Below are positions 1-9,650 of a stretch of DNA of 64,000 nucleotides, piece after piece (the first letter of the stretch is position 1; every line of letters starts with the position of its first letter). A program made the translations under genes and the position numbers. The DNA lies in the NCBI RefSeq assembly GCF_008801475.1, contig NZ_VZPP01000003.1:460317-524316 (forward strand), given 5' to 3'. The stretch comes from Pseudomonas moorei. GTDB taxonomy: Bacteria > Pseudomonadota > Gammaproteobacteria > Pseudomonadales > Pseudomonadaceae. The notes below the pieces were generated by a model. It did no database searches. It worked only from the letters and a program-made list of their open reading frames with translations, and was not told the DNA's origin.

Positions 1-1
1 C

Positions 2-238
2 GGCATGCTGACCCGCCGGGAGTTCGTCGATTACTACGCCGAGCGCTCAGGCATCCAGATCGACAACTTCGATTTCTACTACACCTACGGCCTGTTCCGC
101 CTGGCCGGCATCGTGCAGCAGATCTACTACCGCTTCTACCACGGCCAGACCCAGGACAAACGCTTCGCGCAGTTCATTCACATGAACAAACTGCTGGAGC
201 AGATGAGCCTGCAGGTCATCCAGAAATCCAGCCTGTGA
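2..238 (+). CDS. Phosphotransferase (APH-like) family protein, 3' end only
   Basis: This is the C-terminal part (about 78 codons) of a gene that begins before the window; the frame is open from base 2 and stops at 236-238. The visible segment is rich in Tyr, Phe and His (for example FDFYYTYGLFRLAG and IYYRFYHGQ). This resembles the end of the aminoglycoside-phosphotransferase-like proteins that sit beside SDR and acyl-CoA dehydrogenase genes in Pseudomonas. The kinase active-site motifs lie outside the window, so the family call rests on tail similarity and on the SDR gene 137 bp downstream on the same strand. An in-frame ATG at base 5 is internal, not the start. Confidence 0.6.
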   Translation, partial: GMLTRREFVDYYAERSGIQIDNFDFYYTYGLFRLAGIVQQIYYRFYHGQTQDKRFAQFIHMNKLLEQMSLQVIQKSSL

Positions 239-250
239 CCTTACGCGATC

Positions 251-296
251 CCTGTCGGAGCGAGCCTGCTCGCGAAGATCGTGAACGATAACGCGC
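251..296. repeat. REP element (single)
   Basis: Contains the palindromic core GAGCGAGCCTGCTCGCG followed by the tail GTGAACGATAACGCG. The same core and tail recur at many intergenic sites in this window. It lies between the phosphotransferase end and the SDR gene. Confidence 0.85.
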
Positions 297-375
297 AGTG
301 ACTGGCCTCAACTGAACAGCATTGGCTGCAACCCGGCATTTGACTCGATAACAAGATTTTTTATAGGGGAATCCC

Positions 376-1143
376 ATGTCCAAGACCCAGTTGTTCGACC
401 TCGATGGCAAGATTGCTTTCGTTTCCGGCGCCAGCCGTGGCATCGGTGAGGCCATCGCCAAGCTGCTGGCGCAGCAAGGCGCCCATGTGATCGTTTCGAG
501 CCGCAAACTCGAGGGCTGCCAGCACGTGGCCGACGCGATCATCGCCGCAGGCGGCAAGGCCACCGCCATCGCCTGCCACATCGGTGAAATGGAGCAGATC
601 AGCCAGGTCTTCGCCGCCATCAAGGAGCAATTCGGGCGCCTGGACATTCTGGTCAACAACGCGGCGACCAACCCGCAGTTCTGCAACGTGCTGGACACCG
701 ACCTCAGCGCCTTCCAGAAAACCGTCGACGTGAACATTCGCGGCTACTTCTTCATGTCGGTGGAAGCCGGCAAGCTGATGCGTGAAAACGGCGGCGGCAG
801 CATCATCAACGTTGCCTCGATCAACGGCGTCTCGCCGGGGATCTTCCAGGGCATCTACTCGGTGACCAAGGCTGCCGTGATCAACATGACCAAAGTGTTC
901 GCCAAGGAATGTGCGCAGTTCGGTATCCGCTGCAACGCCCTGCTGCCGGGCCTGACCGACACCAAGTTCGCTTCGGCGCTGGTGAAGAACGAGGCCATCC
1001 TCAATACCGCCCTGGCACAGATTCCGCTCAAGCGCGTGGCCGACCCGAGCGAAATGGCCGGCGCCGTGCTTTATCTGGCGAGCGATGCGTCGAGCTACAC
1101 CACCGGTATTTCTCTGAACGTGGACGGCGGTTTCCTGTCCTGA
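376..1143 (+). CDS. Short-chain dehydrogenase/reductase (SDR family oxidoreductase)
   Basis: A 255-residue classical SDR, the usual length for the family. The N-terminal Rossmann motif GASRGIG (about residues 18-24) binds NAD(P). NNAA (about 95-98) and the catalytic Ser...YxxxK (YSVTKAA, about 160) are present, followed by the LLPG loop typical of FabG-like proteins. It therefore reduces or oxidises a hydroxyl/keto group using NAD(P), but the substrate cannot be read from sequence. Beside an APH-like phosphotransferase, such SDRs are often placed in acyl-CoA or alcohol metabolism; that is inference. The ATG at 376 follows a purine-rich stretch (AGGGGAA). A terminator-like hairpin lies at 1312-1336, beyond a REP pair. 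Confidence 0.9.
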   Translation: MSKTQLFDLDGKIAFVSGASRGIGEAIAKLLAQQGAHVIVSSRKLEGCQHVADAIIAAGGKATAIACHIGEMEQISQVFAAIKEQFGRLDILVNNAATNPQFCNVLDTDLSAFQKTVDVNIRGYFFMSVEAGKLMRENGGGSIINVASINGVSPGIFQGIYSVTKAAVINMTKVFAKECAQFGIRCNALLPGLTDTKFASALVKNEAILNTALAQIPLKRVADPSEMAGAVLYLASDASSYTTGISLNVDGGFLS

Positions 1144-1170
1144 TCCCGCAGTTCTTGGAACTCATGCCAC

Positions 1171-1286
1171 TGTAGGAGCGAGCCTGCTCGCGATGGACGT
1201 TAACGATAACGTGTGCTTACTGATTAAAACGCGGCGTTTTCAAGTCCATCGTCGGAGCTCCGCCCGGAGCAAGCTCGCTCCTACAA
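1171..1286. repeat. REPIN (inverted REP pair)
   Basis: TGTAGGAGCGAGCCTGCTCGCG at the left end is matched in inverted orientation at the right end by GGAGCAAGCTCGCTCCTACA, with the usual AACGATAACG tail inside. The pair could fold into one long hairpin in any transcript reading out of the SDR gene. Confidence 0.85.
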
Positions 1287-1311
1287 ATGTCGGGCGTTCA
1301 GCTAACAGATC

Positions 1312-1336
1312 GGCAGTCCTTGGGACTGCCTTTTTT
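1312..1336 (+). terminator. Rho-independent terminator
   Basis: Perfect 8-bp stem GGCAGTCC/GGACTGCC with a 3-base loop (TTG), followed directly by six T residues on the + strand. It fits termination of the SDR transcript and lies 10 bases from the 3' end of the oppositely oriented lipoprotein gene. Confidence 0.85.
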
Positions 1337-1345
1337 ATGCCCGCG

Positions 1346-1567
1346 TTACTGCGTCACGCAACGGGTAGTCGTCGTCACCCGAGTCACCTCGCCTTCGGCC
1401 CTCGCATCGCCCATGACATCGGTTTTATCCAGGGTCTGGCAGGTGCGTTCAGGGGGTGGAGGCGGTGCGGCGGGAGGTGGAGGTGGCGGACTGGCACAGC
1501 CGCCGAGAATGATGGCGCAAAGTACGAGCGACATTGGAGCAAAAACGCGTTTCCCAAGACTGTTCAT
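1346..1567 (-). CDS. Small proline-rich lipoprotein, function unknown
   Basis: A 73-residue precursor if translation starts at the ATG at 1567; a longer form from 1597 and a shorter one from 1534 are possible. A hydrophobic stretch runs into the lipobox LGGC, with the acylated Cys at about residue 24. This predicts signal peptidase II processing and membrane anchoring. The mature part begins with two runs of prolines (PPPPPP and PPPPP) and ends with a Thr-rich tail. I do not recognise a named family. The clear lipobox and the convergent terminator support a real gene, but the Shine-Dalgarno sequence is weak. Confidence 0.6.
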   Translation of the reverse strand: MNSLGKRVFAPMSLVLCAIILGGCASPPPPPPAAPPPPPERTCQTLDKTDVMGDARAEGEVTRVTTTTRCVTQ

Positions 1568-1709
1568 AGGATGACCCGCGAGAAAGGATGTACACATGGG
1601 TGTGACAACAAAACACCGCCCTAAAGTTCACGGGGCAGGTGCAGAAATATCACTTTTATACATTTTCATCGCGTAATCAGTCGTTCAGGCAGGGGAAACC
1701 TGGCAATTC

Positions 1710-1961
1710 CTACACCACCGGGTCGGGGCGCTGCAGGCTGTTGCTCTCCAGTTCATAACGCAACTCTTCAATGAGCGCCGCGATCGATTCGGGCGTTTGC
1801 AGCCTCGTCATGTTCAAACCGCTGACCACCAGATCAACTTGTCCGGTCACCGGGTGATAGAGCTTGATGGTCAACGAATGATCGCCTGTGACTGCGCACT
1901 CGCAGGCCAAGGGTGAAAAGGCCCACTCAAGCTGCGTGCGCAATTGCGCCAGGTAAATCAT
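1710..1961 (-). CDS. DUF1652 family protein
   Basis: An 83-residue protein when started at the ATG at 1961, which has an AGGG upstream; a TTG at 1982 would add seven residues. It has the layout of the Pseudomonas DUF1652 family: an N-terminal helix (LAQLRTQLEWAF), a short strand with two Cys (ACECAV), GQVDLVVSGL, and a C-terminal amphipathic helix (AALIEELRYEL). The family is abundant in fluorescent pseudomonads and has no established function. The gene stands alone, downstream of the PAS-LuxR regulator on the same strand, with a long hairpin (2039-2072) between them. Confidence 0.8.
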   Translation of the reverse strand: MIYLAQLRTQLEWAFSPLACECAVTGDHSLTIKLYHPVTGQVDLVVSGLNMTRLQTPESIAALIEELRYELESNSLQRPDPVV

Positions 1962-2038
1962 TGCGATGGCCCTCGGCGGCAAGCGACTGTGCAGGTAAAA
2001 CGTTCGGGGTGCATGGCTGATCCTTTAGCGACTTCGGG

Positions 2039-2072
2039 GCGTGCGAATGATCCGAAATAGTCATTCGCACGC
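2039..2072. other. Perfect 12-bp inverted repeat with 10-base loop
   Basis: Arms 2039-2050 (GCGTGCGAATGA) and 2061-2072 (TCATTCGCACGC) are exact complements around TCCGAAATAG. It sits between the 3' end of the PAS-LuxR gene and the DUF1652 gene, both on the minus strand. No T-run follows on either strand, so it is either a structured mRNA element or a protein-binding site rather than a standard terminator. Confidence 0.6.
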
Positions 2073-2142
2073 GATCAGCCTAAGGCTTGCCACTTGTACG
2101 CCAGAACGTGAATTTGCACCTTGCCGACTAGTGCATTTGCAC

Positions 2143-3639
2143 CTACCGCTGACCCTTTTGCCTCCATGCACTGGAAAACAACCCACGCTCGCGAGCCCAG
2201 ACAATCGCCTCGCTACGACTGTGCACATCGAGCTTGGAATACACCGTTGCCACATGATTGCGTACCGTGTTCGGTGCCAGCTTCAGGCGCGCGGCGATTT
2301 CCTTGTCGGCCAGGCCTTCGCAGATCAGTTCCAGCACATCGCGCTCCCTGGCCGTCAGGTCAGTGAAAGACACGCTGGGCAATTGCGGCGAGTTGACATG
2401 TTTCACGTTGGCGAGCTTTTCGATCAGCGTGCGACTGAACCAGGAGGCATCTTTCATCACCTCTTCAATGGCCGTCACCAGTTCCAGCTCGGTGCGCTTG
2501 CGCTCGGTGATATCCATCAACACCAGCAGGTAGCAAGCGCTGTCCTGAATGTTCACGGTGTCGGCGGAAACCGCGCAATCCATCAGTTGGGTGTCTTTTT
2601 TTCGCACGCGAACATCGACACGATCCAGACGCCCGGTTTTCTCCAGGGCGCTGAACAGCTTTGTCCGCGCGCCTTTGTCATAGATGAAATCGATTTCGGC
2701 GATGGTCCTGCCCTGCACTTCCTCGCGGGGATATGCAAGGGTCTCGAGGAACGCCTCGTTCACATCCATCACCACCTGATCGCTGGCGCTGCACACCAGG
2801 ATCGGCACCGGCGTCAGGCCAAAGGCCTTGGCGAAGCGCTCCTCGCTCTGGCGCAGGGCAACTTCCGCCTTGCGCCGCGGCTCCACGTCGACGAAGGAAA
2901 ACAGCATGCAGGGCTCGTCGTTGAGCTCGAGCGGCTGGCCGGCGACGATCACCTGCTTGCTTGCCCCATCGGCCACGCGCAGTTCGGCCTGCATTTGCGG
3001 AATGGTCGCGCCTTCGCGCAAACGCTGCTTGGCCAGATCCTTGTTCTGCGCCTGATCCAGCACGTCCAGTTCATAGGTGGAGCTGCCGATCACCTGATCA
3101 CGGGCATAACCGGTCATTTCGAGGAAGCCGGGATTGACCTTGATGTAGCGCAGATCACTGAGCCGGCAGATCACCGCCGGCGCCGGGTTGGCGGCGAAGG
3201 TTTTCTCGAAGCGTTGCTCGGCACTGGCCCACTCGGTGACATCGTCCATGATCAGCACCAACGACTCCGGCTCACCATGGCTGTCGGTGACCACCAGGCT
3301 GCGCACCTTGTGCACCCAGGTGCGTTCTTCGTCATCAATCGGGGTCAGTTCCACCAGCACATCGCTGAAGGTCTCGCCACGGGCAACACGGCTGATCGGG
3401 TAACTGGCCACCGGCACCGGGTGATTGTTGCGATAACGCAAGGCAAAGCGTCGGGCGTACTCCTTGGCGTTCGCCCCCAGATCACCGATCCGTTCGATGC
3501 CGTGCATGGCCAACGCTGCGTCATTGGCCCAGACAATGGCCTGGTCGAGATCGAGCAGAATCACCCCGTCGGACAGGCCGGTGATGATCTGCTGCAACTG
3601 GCGGCGGCTGGTTTCTGTGGTCAGGACGTCTTGGCTCAT
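2143..3639 (-). CDS. PAS-domain LuxR-type transcriptional regulator
   Basis: A 498-residue cytoplasmic regulator. Three PAS-like modules can be read: about residues 10-115 (starts LQQIITGLSDGVILLD), about 135-245 (FEKTFAANPAPAVI) and about 260-375 (FAKAFGLTPVPILV). A short linker leads to a C-terminal LuxR/GerE helix-turn-helix (about 425-490: LTARERDVLELICEGLADKE and the recognition helix region NTVRNHVATVYSKL). No kinase or receiver domain is present, so signal sensing by PAS directly controls DNA binding; the ligand is unknown. The start at 3639 has GGGAGA upstream. It is divergent from the YeeE/YedE pair, which makes that pair a plausible target (inference from position). Confidence 0.85.
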   Translation of the reverse strand: MSQDVLTTETSRRQLQQIITGLSDGVILLDLDQAIVWANDAALAMHGIERIGDLGANAKEYARRFALRYRNNHPVPVASYPISRVARGETFSDVLVELTPIDDEERTWVHKVRSLVVTDSHGEPESLVLIMDDVTEWASAEQRFEKTFAANPAPAVICRLSDLRYIKVNPGFLEMTGYARDQVIGSSTYELDVLDQAQNKDLAKQRLREGATIPQMQAELRVADGASKQVIVAGQPLELNDEPCMLFSFVDVEPRRKAEVALRQSEERFAKAFGLTPVPILVCSASDQVVMDVNEAFLETLAYPREEVQGRTIAEIDFIYDKGARTKLFSALEKTGRLDRVDVRVRKKDTQLMDCAVSADTVNIQDSACYLLVLMDITERKRTELELVTAIEEVMKDASWFSRTLIEKLANVKHVNSPQLPSVSFTDLTARERDVLELICEGLADKEIAARLKLAPNTVRNHVATVYSKLDVHSRSEAIVWARERGLFSSAWRQKGQR

Positions 3640-3834
3640 TGCATCTCCCTACGTACGACGGAGCGATTGCGCTCCTGTGAAAAGTACGACCGCCGGGGCC
3701 TGCAATCGTGCGAAGTTCCTGCGGGCCTGCGGCAAGGAAACTGTGGAGTGCGAGCTTGTCTCAGATAGCGTGTTCGTCCTTAACAGAACAGAATGAGTGG
3801 TGTAATGCGCCTTTCACCCTTCAGGAGCGTCGCC

Positions 3835-4269
3835 ATGATGTTTGACTCGCTTCACTTCACGCCGTTTTCCGCCCTGGCCGGAGGCGCGCTGATCGGCCTG
3901 GCCGCCAGCGTAATGGTTGTGGCCAACGGACGGATTGCCGGAATCAGCGGGTTGCTGGGCAGCCTGCTGGAGCGCAATGACTCGGCGTGGGGCGAAAAGG
4001 CCCTGTTCATACTCGGACTCTTGGCTGCGCCTGTGTTGTGGGCGTTGTTTCACGAGTGGCCGGCCATTGAATTCAAAACCGGGCCGCTGGGCCTGATCGT
4101 CGCCGGATTGTGCGTCGGCATCGGCACTCGATACGGTTCCGGCTGCACCAGCGGCCACGGCGTGTGCGGCATCTCGCGCCTGTCACCGCGCTCGATCGTC
4201 GCCACATTGAGCTTCATGTTCAGTGGTTTTGTGACGGTGTACATCCTGCGTCACGTGCTGGGGTTTTGA
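3835..4269 (+). CDS. YeeE/YedE family membrane protein, N-half of a split transporter
   Basis: A 144-residue membrane protein with about four transmembrane segments. The start at 3835 is chosen because AGGAG (3823-3827) sits seven bases upstream; a longer frame from 3793 has no such signal. The motif GSGCTSGHGVCGISR (about residues 101-115) carries the conserved cysteines of YeeE/YedE (DUF395) proteins, which import sulfur compounds such as thiosulfate. The partner gene overlaps its stop codon (TGATG), so the two are translationally coupled and together equal one full-length YeeE. The exact cargo is unknown. Confidence 0.85.
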   Translation: MMFDSLHFTPFSALAGGALIGLAASVMVVANGRIAGISGLLGSLLERNDSAWGEKALFILGLLAAPVLWALFHEWPAIEFKTGPLGLIVAGLCVGIGTRYGSGCTSGHGVCGISRLSPRSIVATLSFMFSGFVTVYILRHVLGF

Positions 4270-4685
4270 TGATGCGCAAACTTAGCGCTTTTCTCGCCGG
4301 GCTCTTGTTCGGCATCGGCCTGTTACTGGCCGGCATGGCCAATCCGGCCAAAGTGCTGGGCTTTCTGGACATTGTCGGGACCTGGGACCCTTCCCTGGCG
4401 CTGGTCATGTTCGGCGCGATTGCCGTTGCCTGGGCACCCTTTCATTGGGCCATGAAGCAATCGACGTCCTGGCTCGGAGCCCCCATGCAGTTGCCGGTCA
4501 GCCGCGAGCTGGACCGACGCTTGATCGGCGGCAGCCTGTTGTTCGGCGTCGGCTGGGGCATTGCGGGTATCTGTCCGGGCCCGGCATTGGTGTTACTGCC
4601 GACGGGGCATTGGCAGGCGTGGGTCTTCATGATCGCCATGCTGACCGGGATGCTGATTTTCAGAGCGCGACAAGCACGCCGTTGA
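4269..4685 (+). CDS. YeeE/YedE-type membrane protein (DUF6691-like), C-half of a split transporter
   Basis: A 138-residue protein with about four transmembrane helices. Its ATG at 4269 overlaps the upstream TGA by one base; a second ATG follows at 4272. The motif GWGIAGICPGPALV (about 96-109) matches the Cys-containing signature of the second half of YeeE/YedE transporters. It most likely forms a two-subunit channel with the upstream protein. A bacterial YeeE takes up thiosulfate; whether this pair carries thiosulfate, sulfide or another sulfur species cannot be told from sequence. Confidence 0.85.
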   Translation: MMRKLSAFLAGLLFGIGLLLAGMANPAKVLGFLDIVGTWDPSLALVMFGAIAVAWAPFHWAMKQSTSWLGAPMQLPVSRELDRRLIGGSLLFGVGWGIAGICPGPALVLLPTGHWQAWVFMIAMLTGMLIFRARQARR

Positions 4686-4703
4686 GTCCCCCATGATTCG
4701 AGA

Positions 4704-4739
4704 TCGCAGCCCTCGGCGGTGTTCAGCCGATGGCTGCGA
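4704..4739. terminator. Hairpin between convergent genes, probable bidirectional terminator
   Basis: Arms TCGCAGCC (4704-4711) and GGCTGCGA (4732-4739) enclose a second stem TCGGC/GCCGA. It lies in the 65-bp gap between the end of the YeeE pair and the end of the amidohydrolase gene, which converge here. There is no clear T-tract, so the call is tentative. Confidence 0.5.
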
Positions 4740-4750
4740 CCTCCTGCACC

Positions 4751-6034
4751 TCAAGCCGCCAATTGCCCACTGGCGATCGCCGCCGACGCCGCCAGCATGG
4801 CCCGCAACAACACCGCACAACCGGCCGCCAGGTCATCCGGCGCGGCGTTTTCGATTTCGTTGTGGCTGATACCCCCTTCGCAAGGTACGAAGATCATGCC
4901 GGCAGGTCCGAGTTCGGCGAGGAAGATCGCGTCGTGCCCTGCTCCGCTGACGATGTCCATGTGCGACAGGCCCAATCCTTGCGCCGCACCGCGTACCGCT
5001 TCTACGCACCCCTTGTCGAAGTACAGCGGCGGAAAGTCGGCGGTCGGGGTGAGTTCGTAGGTCAGGCCGTGTTCTTCGCACGTGGTTTCGATGACTTCAC
5101 GGACTTCGGCGATCATCGAGTCCAGCCGCGCCGGTTCCAGATGGCGGAAGTCCAGGGTCATGCGCACTTCGCCGGGAATGACGTTGCGTGAACCGGGATA
5201 GGCTTGCAGGCAACCGACCGTGCCGCAGGCATGGGGTTGATGGCCGAGGGCCGCGCGATTCACCGCGCCGACGATTACCGAGGCGCCGACCAGGGCGTCC
5301 TTGCGCAGGTGCATCGGCGTCGGGCCGGCATGGGCTTCGACACCGCGCAGTTTGAGGTCGAACCATTTCTGCCCGAGGGCGCCCATGACCACGCCAATGG
5401 TCTTGCGCTCGTCCTCTAGTATCGGGCCTTGCTCGATGTGTGCTTCGAAATAGGCGCCCACCGCGTGACCGCTGACCGCGCGCGGTCCGGCGTAACCAAT
5501 GGCGTTCAACGCCTCGCCCACGGTGACGCCCTCGGCATCGACCTTGGCCAGGGTTTCCTCAAGGGTGAATTTTTCCGCGAACACGCCGGAGCCCATCATG
5601 CACGGGGCGAAACGCGAGCCTTCTTCGTTGGTCCAGACCACCACTTCCAGCGGCGCTTCGGTTTCCACGCTCAGGTCATTGAGGGTGCGCAGTACTTCGA
5701 CCCCGGCCAGCACGCCGAAGCAGCCGTCGAATTTGCCGCCGGTGGGCTGGGTGTCGATGTGGCTGCCGGTCATCACCGGCGGCAGGTTCGGGTTGCGCCC
5801 GGGTCGTCGCGCGAAGATGTTGCCGACGGCGTCGATGCTGACGGTGCAGCCCGCCTCTTCACACCACTTGACGAACATATCCCGGGCCTGGCGATCGAGG
5901 TCGGTCAGGGCCAGGCGACAGACACCGCCCTTGACCGTGGCGCCGAGCCTGGCCAGCTCCATGAGCGACTGCCACAGACGGTCGCGGTTGATGTGCTGGT
6001 GGGTGGACTGCAGAACGTCTACAGCAGCGTTCAT
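4751..6034 (-). CDS. Zn-dependent amidohydrolase, beta-ureidopropionase / N-carbamoyl-amino-acid hydrolase type
   Basis: A 427-residue M20-family hydrolase. The start at 6034 is preferred over 6052 because GAGGAGATC lies just upstream. Metal-binding motifs are visible: GSHIDTQPTGGKFDG (the His and Asp ligands), EEGSRF (ligand Glu and catalytic base region), HIEQGP, and GHDAIF and SHNE near the C terminus. The family hydrolyses N-carbamoyl compounds. Next to an NCS1 permease, dihydropyrimidinase and dihydropyrimidine dehydrogenase, the best reading is the last step of reductive uracil/thymine breakdown: N-carbamoyl-beta-alanine to beta-alanine, CO2 and ammonia. It is 142 bp downstream of the permease on the same strand, with a REP pair between. 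A hydantoin-pathway L-carbamoylase is the alternative. Confidence 0.88.
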   Translation of the reverse strand: MNAAVDVLQSTHQHINRDRLWQSLMELARLGATVKGGVCRLALTDLDRQARDMFVKWCEEAGCTVSIDAVGNIFARRPGRNPNLPPVMTGSHIDTQPTGGKFDGCFGVLAGVEVLRTLNDLSVETEAPLEVVVWTNEEGSRFAPCMMGSGVFAEKFTLEETLAKVDAEGVTVGEALNAIGYAGPRAVSGHAVGAYFEAHIEQGPILEDERKTIGVVMGALGQKWFDLKLRGVEAHAGPTPMHLRKDALVGASVIVGAVNRAALGHQPHACGTVGCLQAYPGSRNVIPGEVRMTLDFRHLEPARLDSMIAEVREVIETTCEEHGLTYELTPTADFPPLYFDKGCVEAVRGAAQGLGLSHMDIVSGAGHDAIFLAELGPAGMIFVPCEGGISHNEIENAAPDDLAAGCAVLLRAMLAASAAIASGQLAA

Positions 6035-6098
6035 GGTGATCTCCTCAGGCAATTCTTATGGTTTCTGTCAGGCATTTCGTCGGTGTATTTGAGGCCGT

Positions 6099-6166
6099 CA
6101 TCGCGAGCAGGCTCGCTCCCACAGGGGTAACGCGTACCCAATGTGGGAGCGAGCCTGCTCGCGATA
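6099..6166. repeat. REP inverted pair (short spacing)
   Basis: CATCGCGAGCAGGCTCGCTC and its inverted copy GAGCGAGCCTGCTCGCGAT are separated by about 25 bases. The pair lies between the NCS1 permease gene and the amidohydrolase gene, where a hairpin could separate expression of the two. Confidence 0.9.
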
Positions 6167-6176
6167 GGGCCAGCCG

Positions 6177-7661
6177 CTACACCGCCGATTTCACGGCAGA
6201 CGGCTGCGCCCGCATCGAGCACAACCCGTAGTAAATCAACCCGCCCAGGGCCGAGCCGGTGAACCAGCCGTAGCTGTAGAACCAGCTGAAGGCATCGCTG
6301 CCCAACGACAGCAGCGTCAGCACCACCGGCACCCCGAACGCCAGGAACCCGCTCCAGTTCCAGGCCGGATACACGTCGTCGCGGTACAGGCCGGCGAGGT
6401 CCAGTTGCTGTTTCTTGATCAGGAAATAATCCACCACCATGATCCCGGCAATCGGCCCCAGCAGGCTGGAGTAACCCAGCAACCAGTTGGAATAGACGGT
6501 TTCCAGGCTCACGTCAGAAACGATCAGGCCGAGCTTTTTCAGCAGTTCATGGGCCATCAGCGCCAGGCCGACAAACCCGGTCAGCAGCACGGCCTTGGTG
6601 CGGTTGATGACCTTGGGCGCGATGTTCTGGAAGTCGTTGGTCGGCGAAACGATGTTGGCCGCGGTGTTGGTGGACAAGGTGGCGATGATGATCAGCGCCA
6701 TGGCCACCGCGACCCAGACCGGGCTCTGGATATGGCCGATCAGCGTCACCGGATCGGAGACGGTCACGCCCACCAGTTTGACCGACGCGGCGGTCATCAC
6801 CACGCCCAGCGAGGCGAACAGGAACATGGTCAGCGGCAAACCGATGATCTGCCCGACGATCTGGTCCTTCTGGCTTTTCGCGTAGCGGCTGAAGTCCGGG
6901 ATGTTCAGCGACAGCGTGGCCCAGAAACCGACCATCGCGGTCAATCCGGCGGCGAAATAACTGACCACGCTGGCGCCCTCTGGACGCTTGGCCGGAATTG
7001 CCAGCAGTTCCGTCATCGACACATTGGGCATCGCCCACACCAGTAGCCCTGCGCCTACCGCCACCAGCAACGGTGCAGACAGGGTTTCCAGCCATTTGAT
7101 CGACTCGGCGCCACGAATCACCACCCACAGGTTCAGCGCCCAGAACATCATGAAGCCAATGACTTCGCCGGTACCGCCCAGGGATTTCCAGCCGTCGAAC
7201 ACCGAGCCCAGGAACAGATGAATCGCCAAGCCACCGAACATGGTCTGGATGCCAAACCAGCCGCAGGCCACCAGGGCGCGGATCAGACACGGAATGTTGG
7301 AACCGAGGACGCCGAAGGACGAGCGCAGCAACACCGGAAACGGGATGCCGTACTTGGTGCCGGGAAAGGCGTTCAGGGTCAGCGGGATCAACACGATGAT
7401 GTTGGCGAACAGGATCGCCAGCAGCGCTTCGCCGACGGTCAGGCCGAAGTACGCGGTCAGCACGCCGCCCAGGGTGTAGGTCGGCACGCAAATCGACATG
7501 CCGACCCACAAGGCCGTGATGTGCCATTTGTTCCAGGTTCGTTCGCGCACCTTGGTCGGTGCCATGTCGTGGTTGTATCGGGGACTGTCGAGGACGTCGC
7601 TGCCGGCCTCCAACTCAAACAAGCCGTCGCGCTCGGTCACTTGCGATCTGATCTGTTGCAT
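6177..7661 (-). CDS. NCS1-family nucleobase:cation symporter
   Basis: A 494-residue inner-membrane transporter with about 12 hydrophobic segments, the usual size for NCS1 permeases. The N-terminal region has RTWNKWHITALWVGM, the first-helix signature of the family, and there are several Gly/Pro-rich helix breaks (for example NAFPGTKYGIPFPVL). NCS1 members import uracil, cytosine, allantoin or hydantoins with Na+ or H+. Divergent from hydA-preT-preA and upstream of the ureidopropionase-type gene, it probably imports uracil, thymine or dihydropyrimidines. GGAG lies upstream of the ATG at 7661. The exact substrate is inferred only from context. Confidence 0.9.
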   Translation of the reverse strand: MQQIRSQVTERDGLFELEAGSDVLDSPRYNHDMAPTKVRERTWNKWHITALWVGMSICVPTYTLGGVLTAYFGLTVGEALLAILFANIIVLIPLTLNAFPGTKYGIPFPVLLRSSFGVLGSNIPCLIRALVACGWFGIQTMFGGLAIHLFLGSVFDGWKSLGGTGEVIGFMMFWALNLWVVIRGAESIKWLETLSAPLLVAVGAGLLVWAMPNVSMTELLAIPAKRPEGASVVSYFAAGLTAMVGFWATLSLNIPDFSRYAKSQKDQIVGQIIGLPLTMFLFASLGVVMTAASVKLVGVTVSDPVTLIGHIQSPVWVAVAMALIIIATLSTNTAANIVSPTNDFQNIAPKVINRTKAVLLTGFVGLALMAHELLKKLGLIVSDVSLETVYSNWLLGYSSLLGPIAGIMVVDYFLIKKQQLDLAGLYRDDVYPAWNWSGFLAFGVPVVLTLLSLGSDAFSWFYSYGWFTGSALGGLIYYGLCSMRAQPSAVKSAV

Positions 7662-7950
7662 GGCCGCTCCATTGTTGTTTTGTTTTGCTCATCGGGGCTG
7701 GCGACTTCAATAAACGTGCCGCGTACCCCGCTTGCGCATCGGGCAGTTCCATAAACATTTTGTAAGCAACTGATGTTTATCAGTTTTATTTATTCAACCC
7801 TTCGGTCTTCGCTGACGTGCCGGACCATTCAAGGCAAATGCCAGGCAAGTTGTCCAAACAGTCAGGACTCAATCTGGTGCGCGAATCTTTTTTTAAACGT
7901 TGAGCGTCAACCATAGACCATCGTCAAACAGCTGATTTCACATAGGAAAT

Positions 7951-7976
7951 CTTGACCATATTTCTATCCTGTCAAG
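7951..7976. promoter_or_regulatory. CTTGAC...GTCAAG inverted repeat, possible operator
   Basis: Six-base arms at 7951-7956 and 7971-7976 with a 14-base AT-rich centre. TTGACCA at the left arm equals one half of the E. coli RutR consensus, but spacing and right arm differ, so assignment to the RutR-like protein encoded at 12719-13339 is speculative. Confidence 0.35.
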
Positions 7977-7981
7977 TGCGT

Positions 7982-8009
7982 CAAAATGGTGAGAGGCCTC
8001 ACCATTTTG
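7982..8009. promoter_or_regulatory. Perfect 12-bp inverted repeat, strong operator candidate
   Basis: Arms CAAAATGGTGAG (7982-7993) and CTCACCATTTTG (7998-8009) are exact complements around a four-base centre. The position, about 200 bp upstream of hydA and 320 bp upstream of the permease, and the length suit a dimeric regulator. A further TTTTGGTGAA follows at once. Confidence 0.5.
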
Positions 8010-8158
8010 GTGAATTTCATTTTTTATACTTATATATCAACTACTTAAAGCAGTTATAAGCTTATAAAAATTATTCTTGCCGATTCCCATAACACCAGCT
8101 AGCGTTTATTCCTGACAGCGATGACAGGAATACACCTGTTGCAACTCGCTTCATATAA

Positions 8159-9646
<1,488 letters not shown>

Positions 9647-9650
9647 CCAC

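Noticed and set aside
2041..3768. A 575-codon plus-strand frame opposite the PAS-LuxR gene
   Set aside because: His- and Gln-rich nonsense typical of the reverse of a GC-rich gene; the LuxR helix-turn-helix on the minus strand is clear.
7860..7980. An E. coli-type RutR box (TTGACCA-N2-TGGTCAA)
   Set aside because: Only half-sites are seen (TTGACCA at 7952-7958, GACCATCGTCAA nearby); spacing and symmetry do not match.
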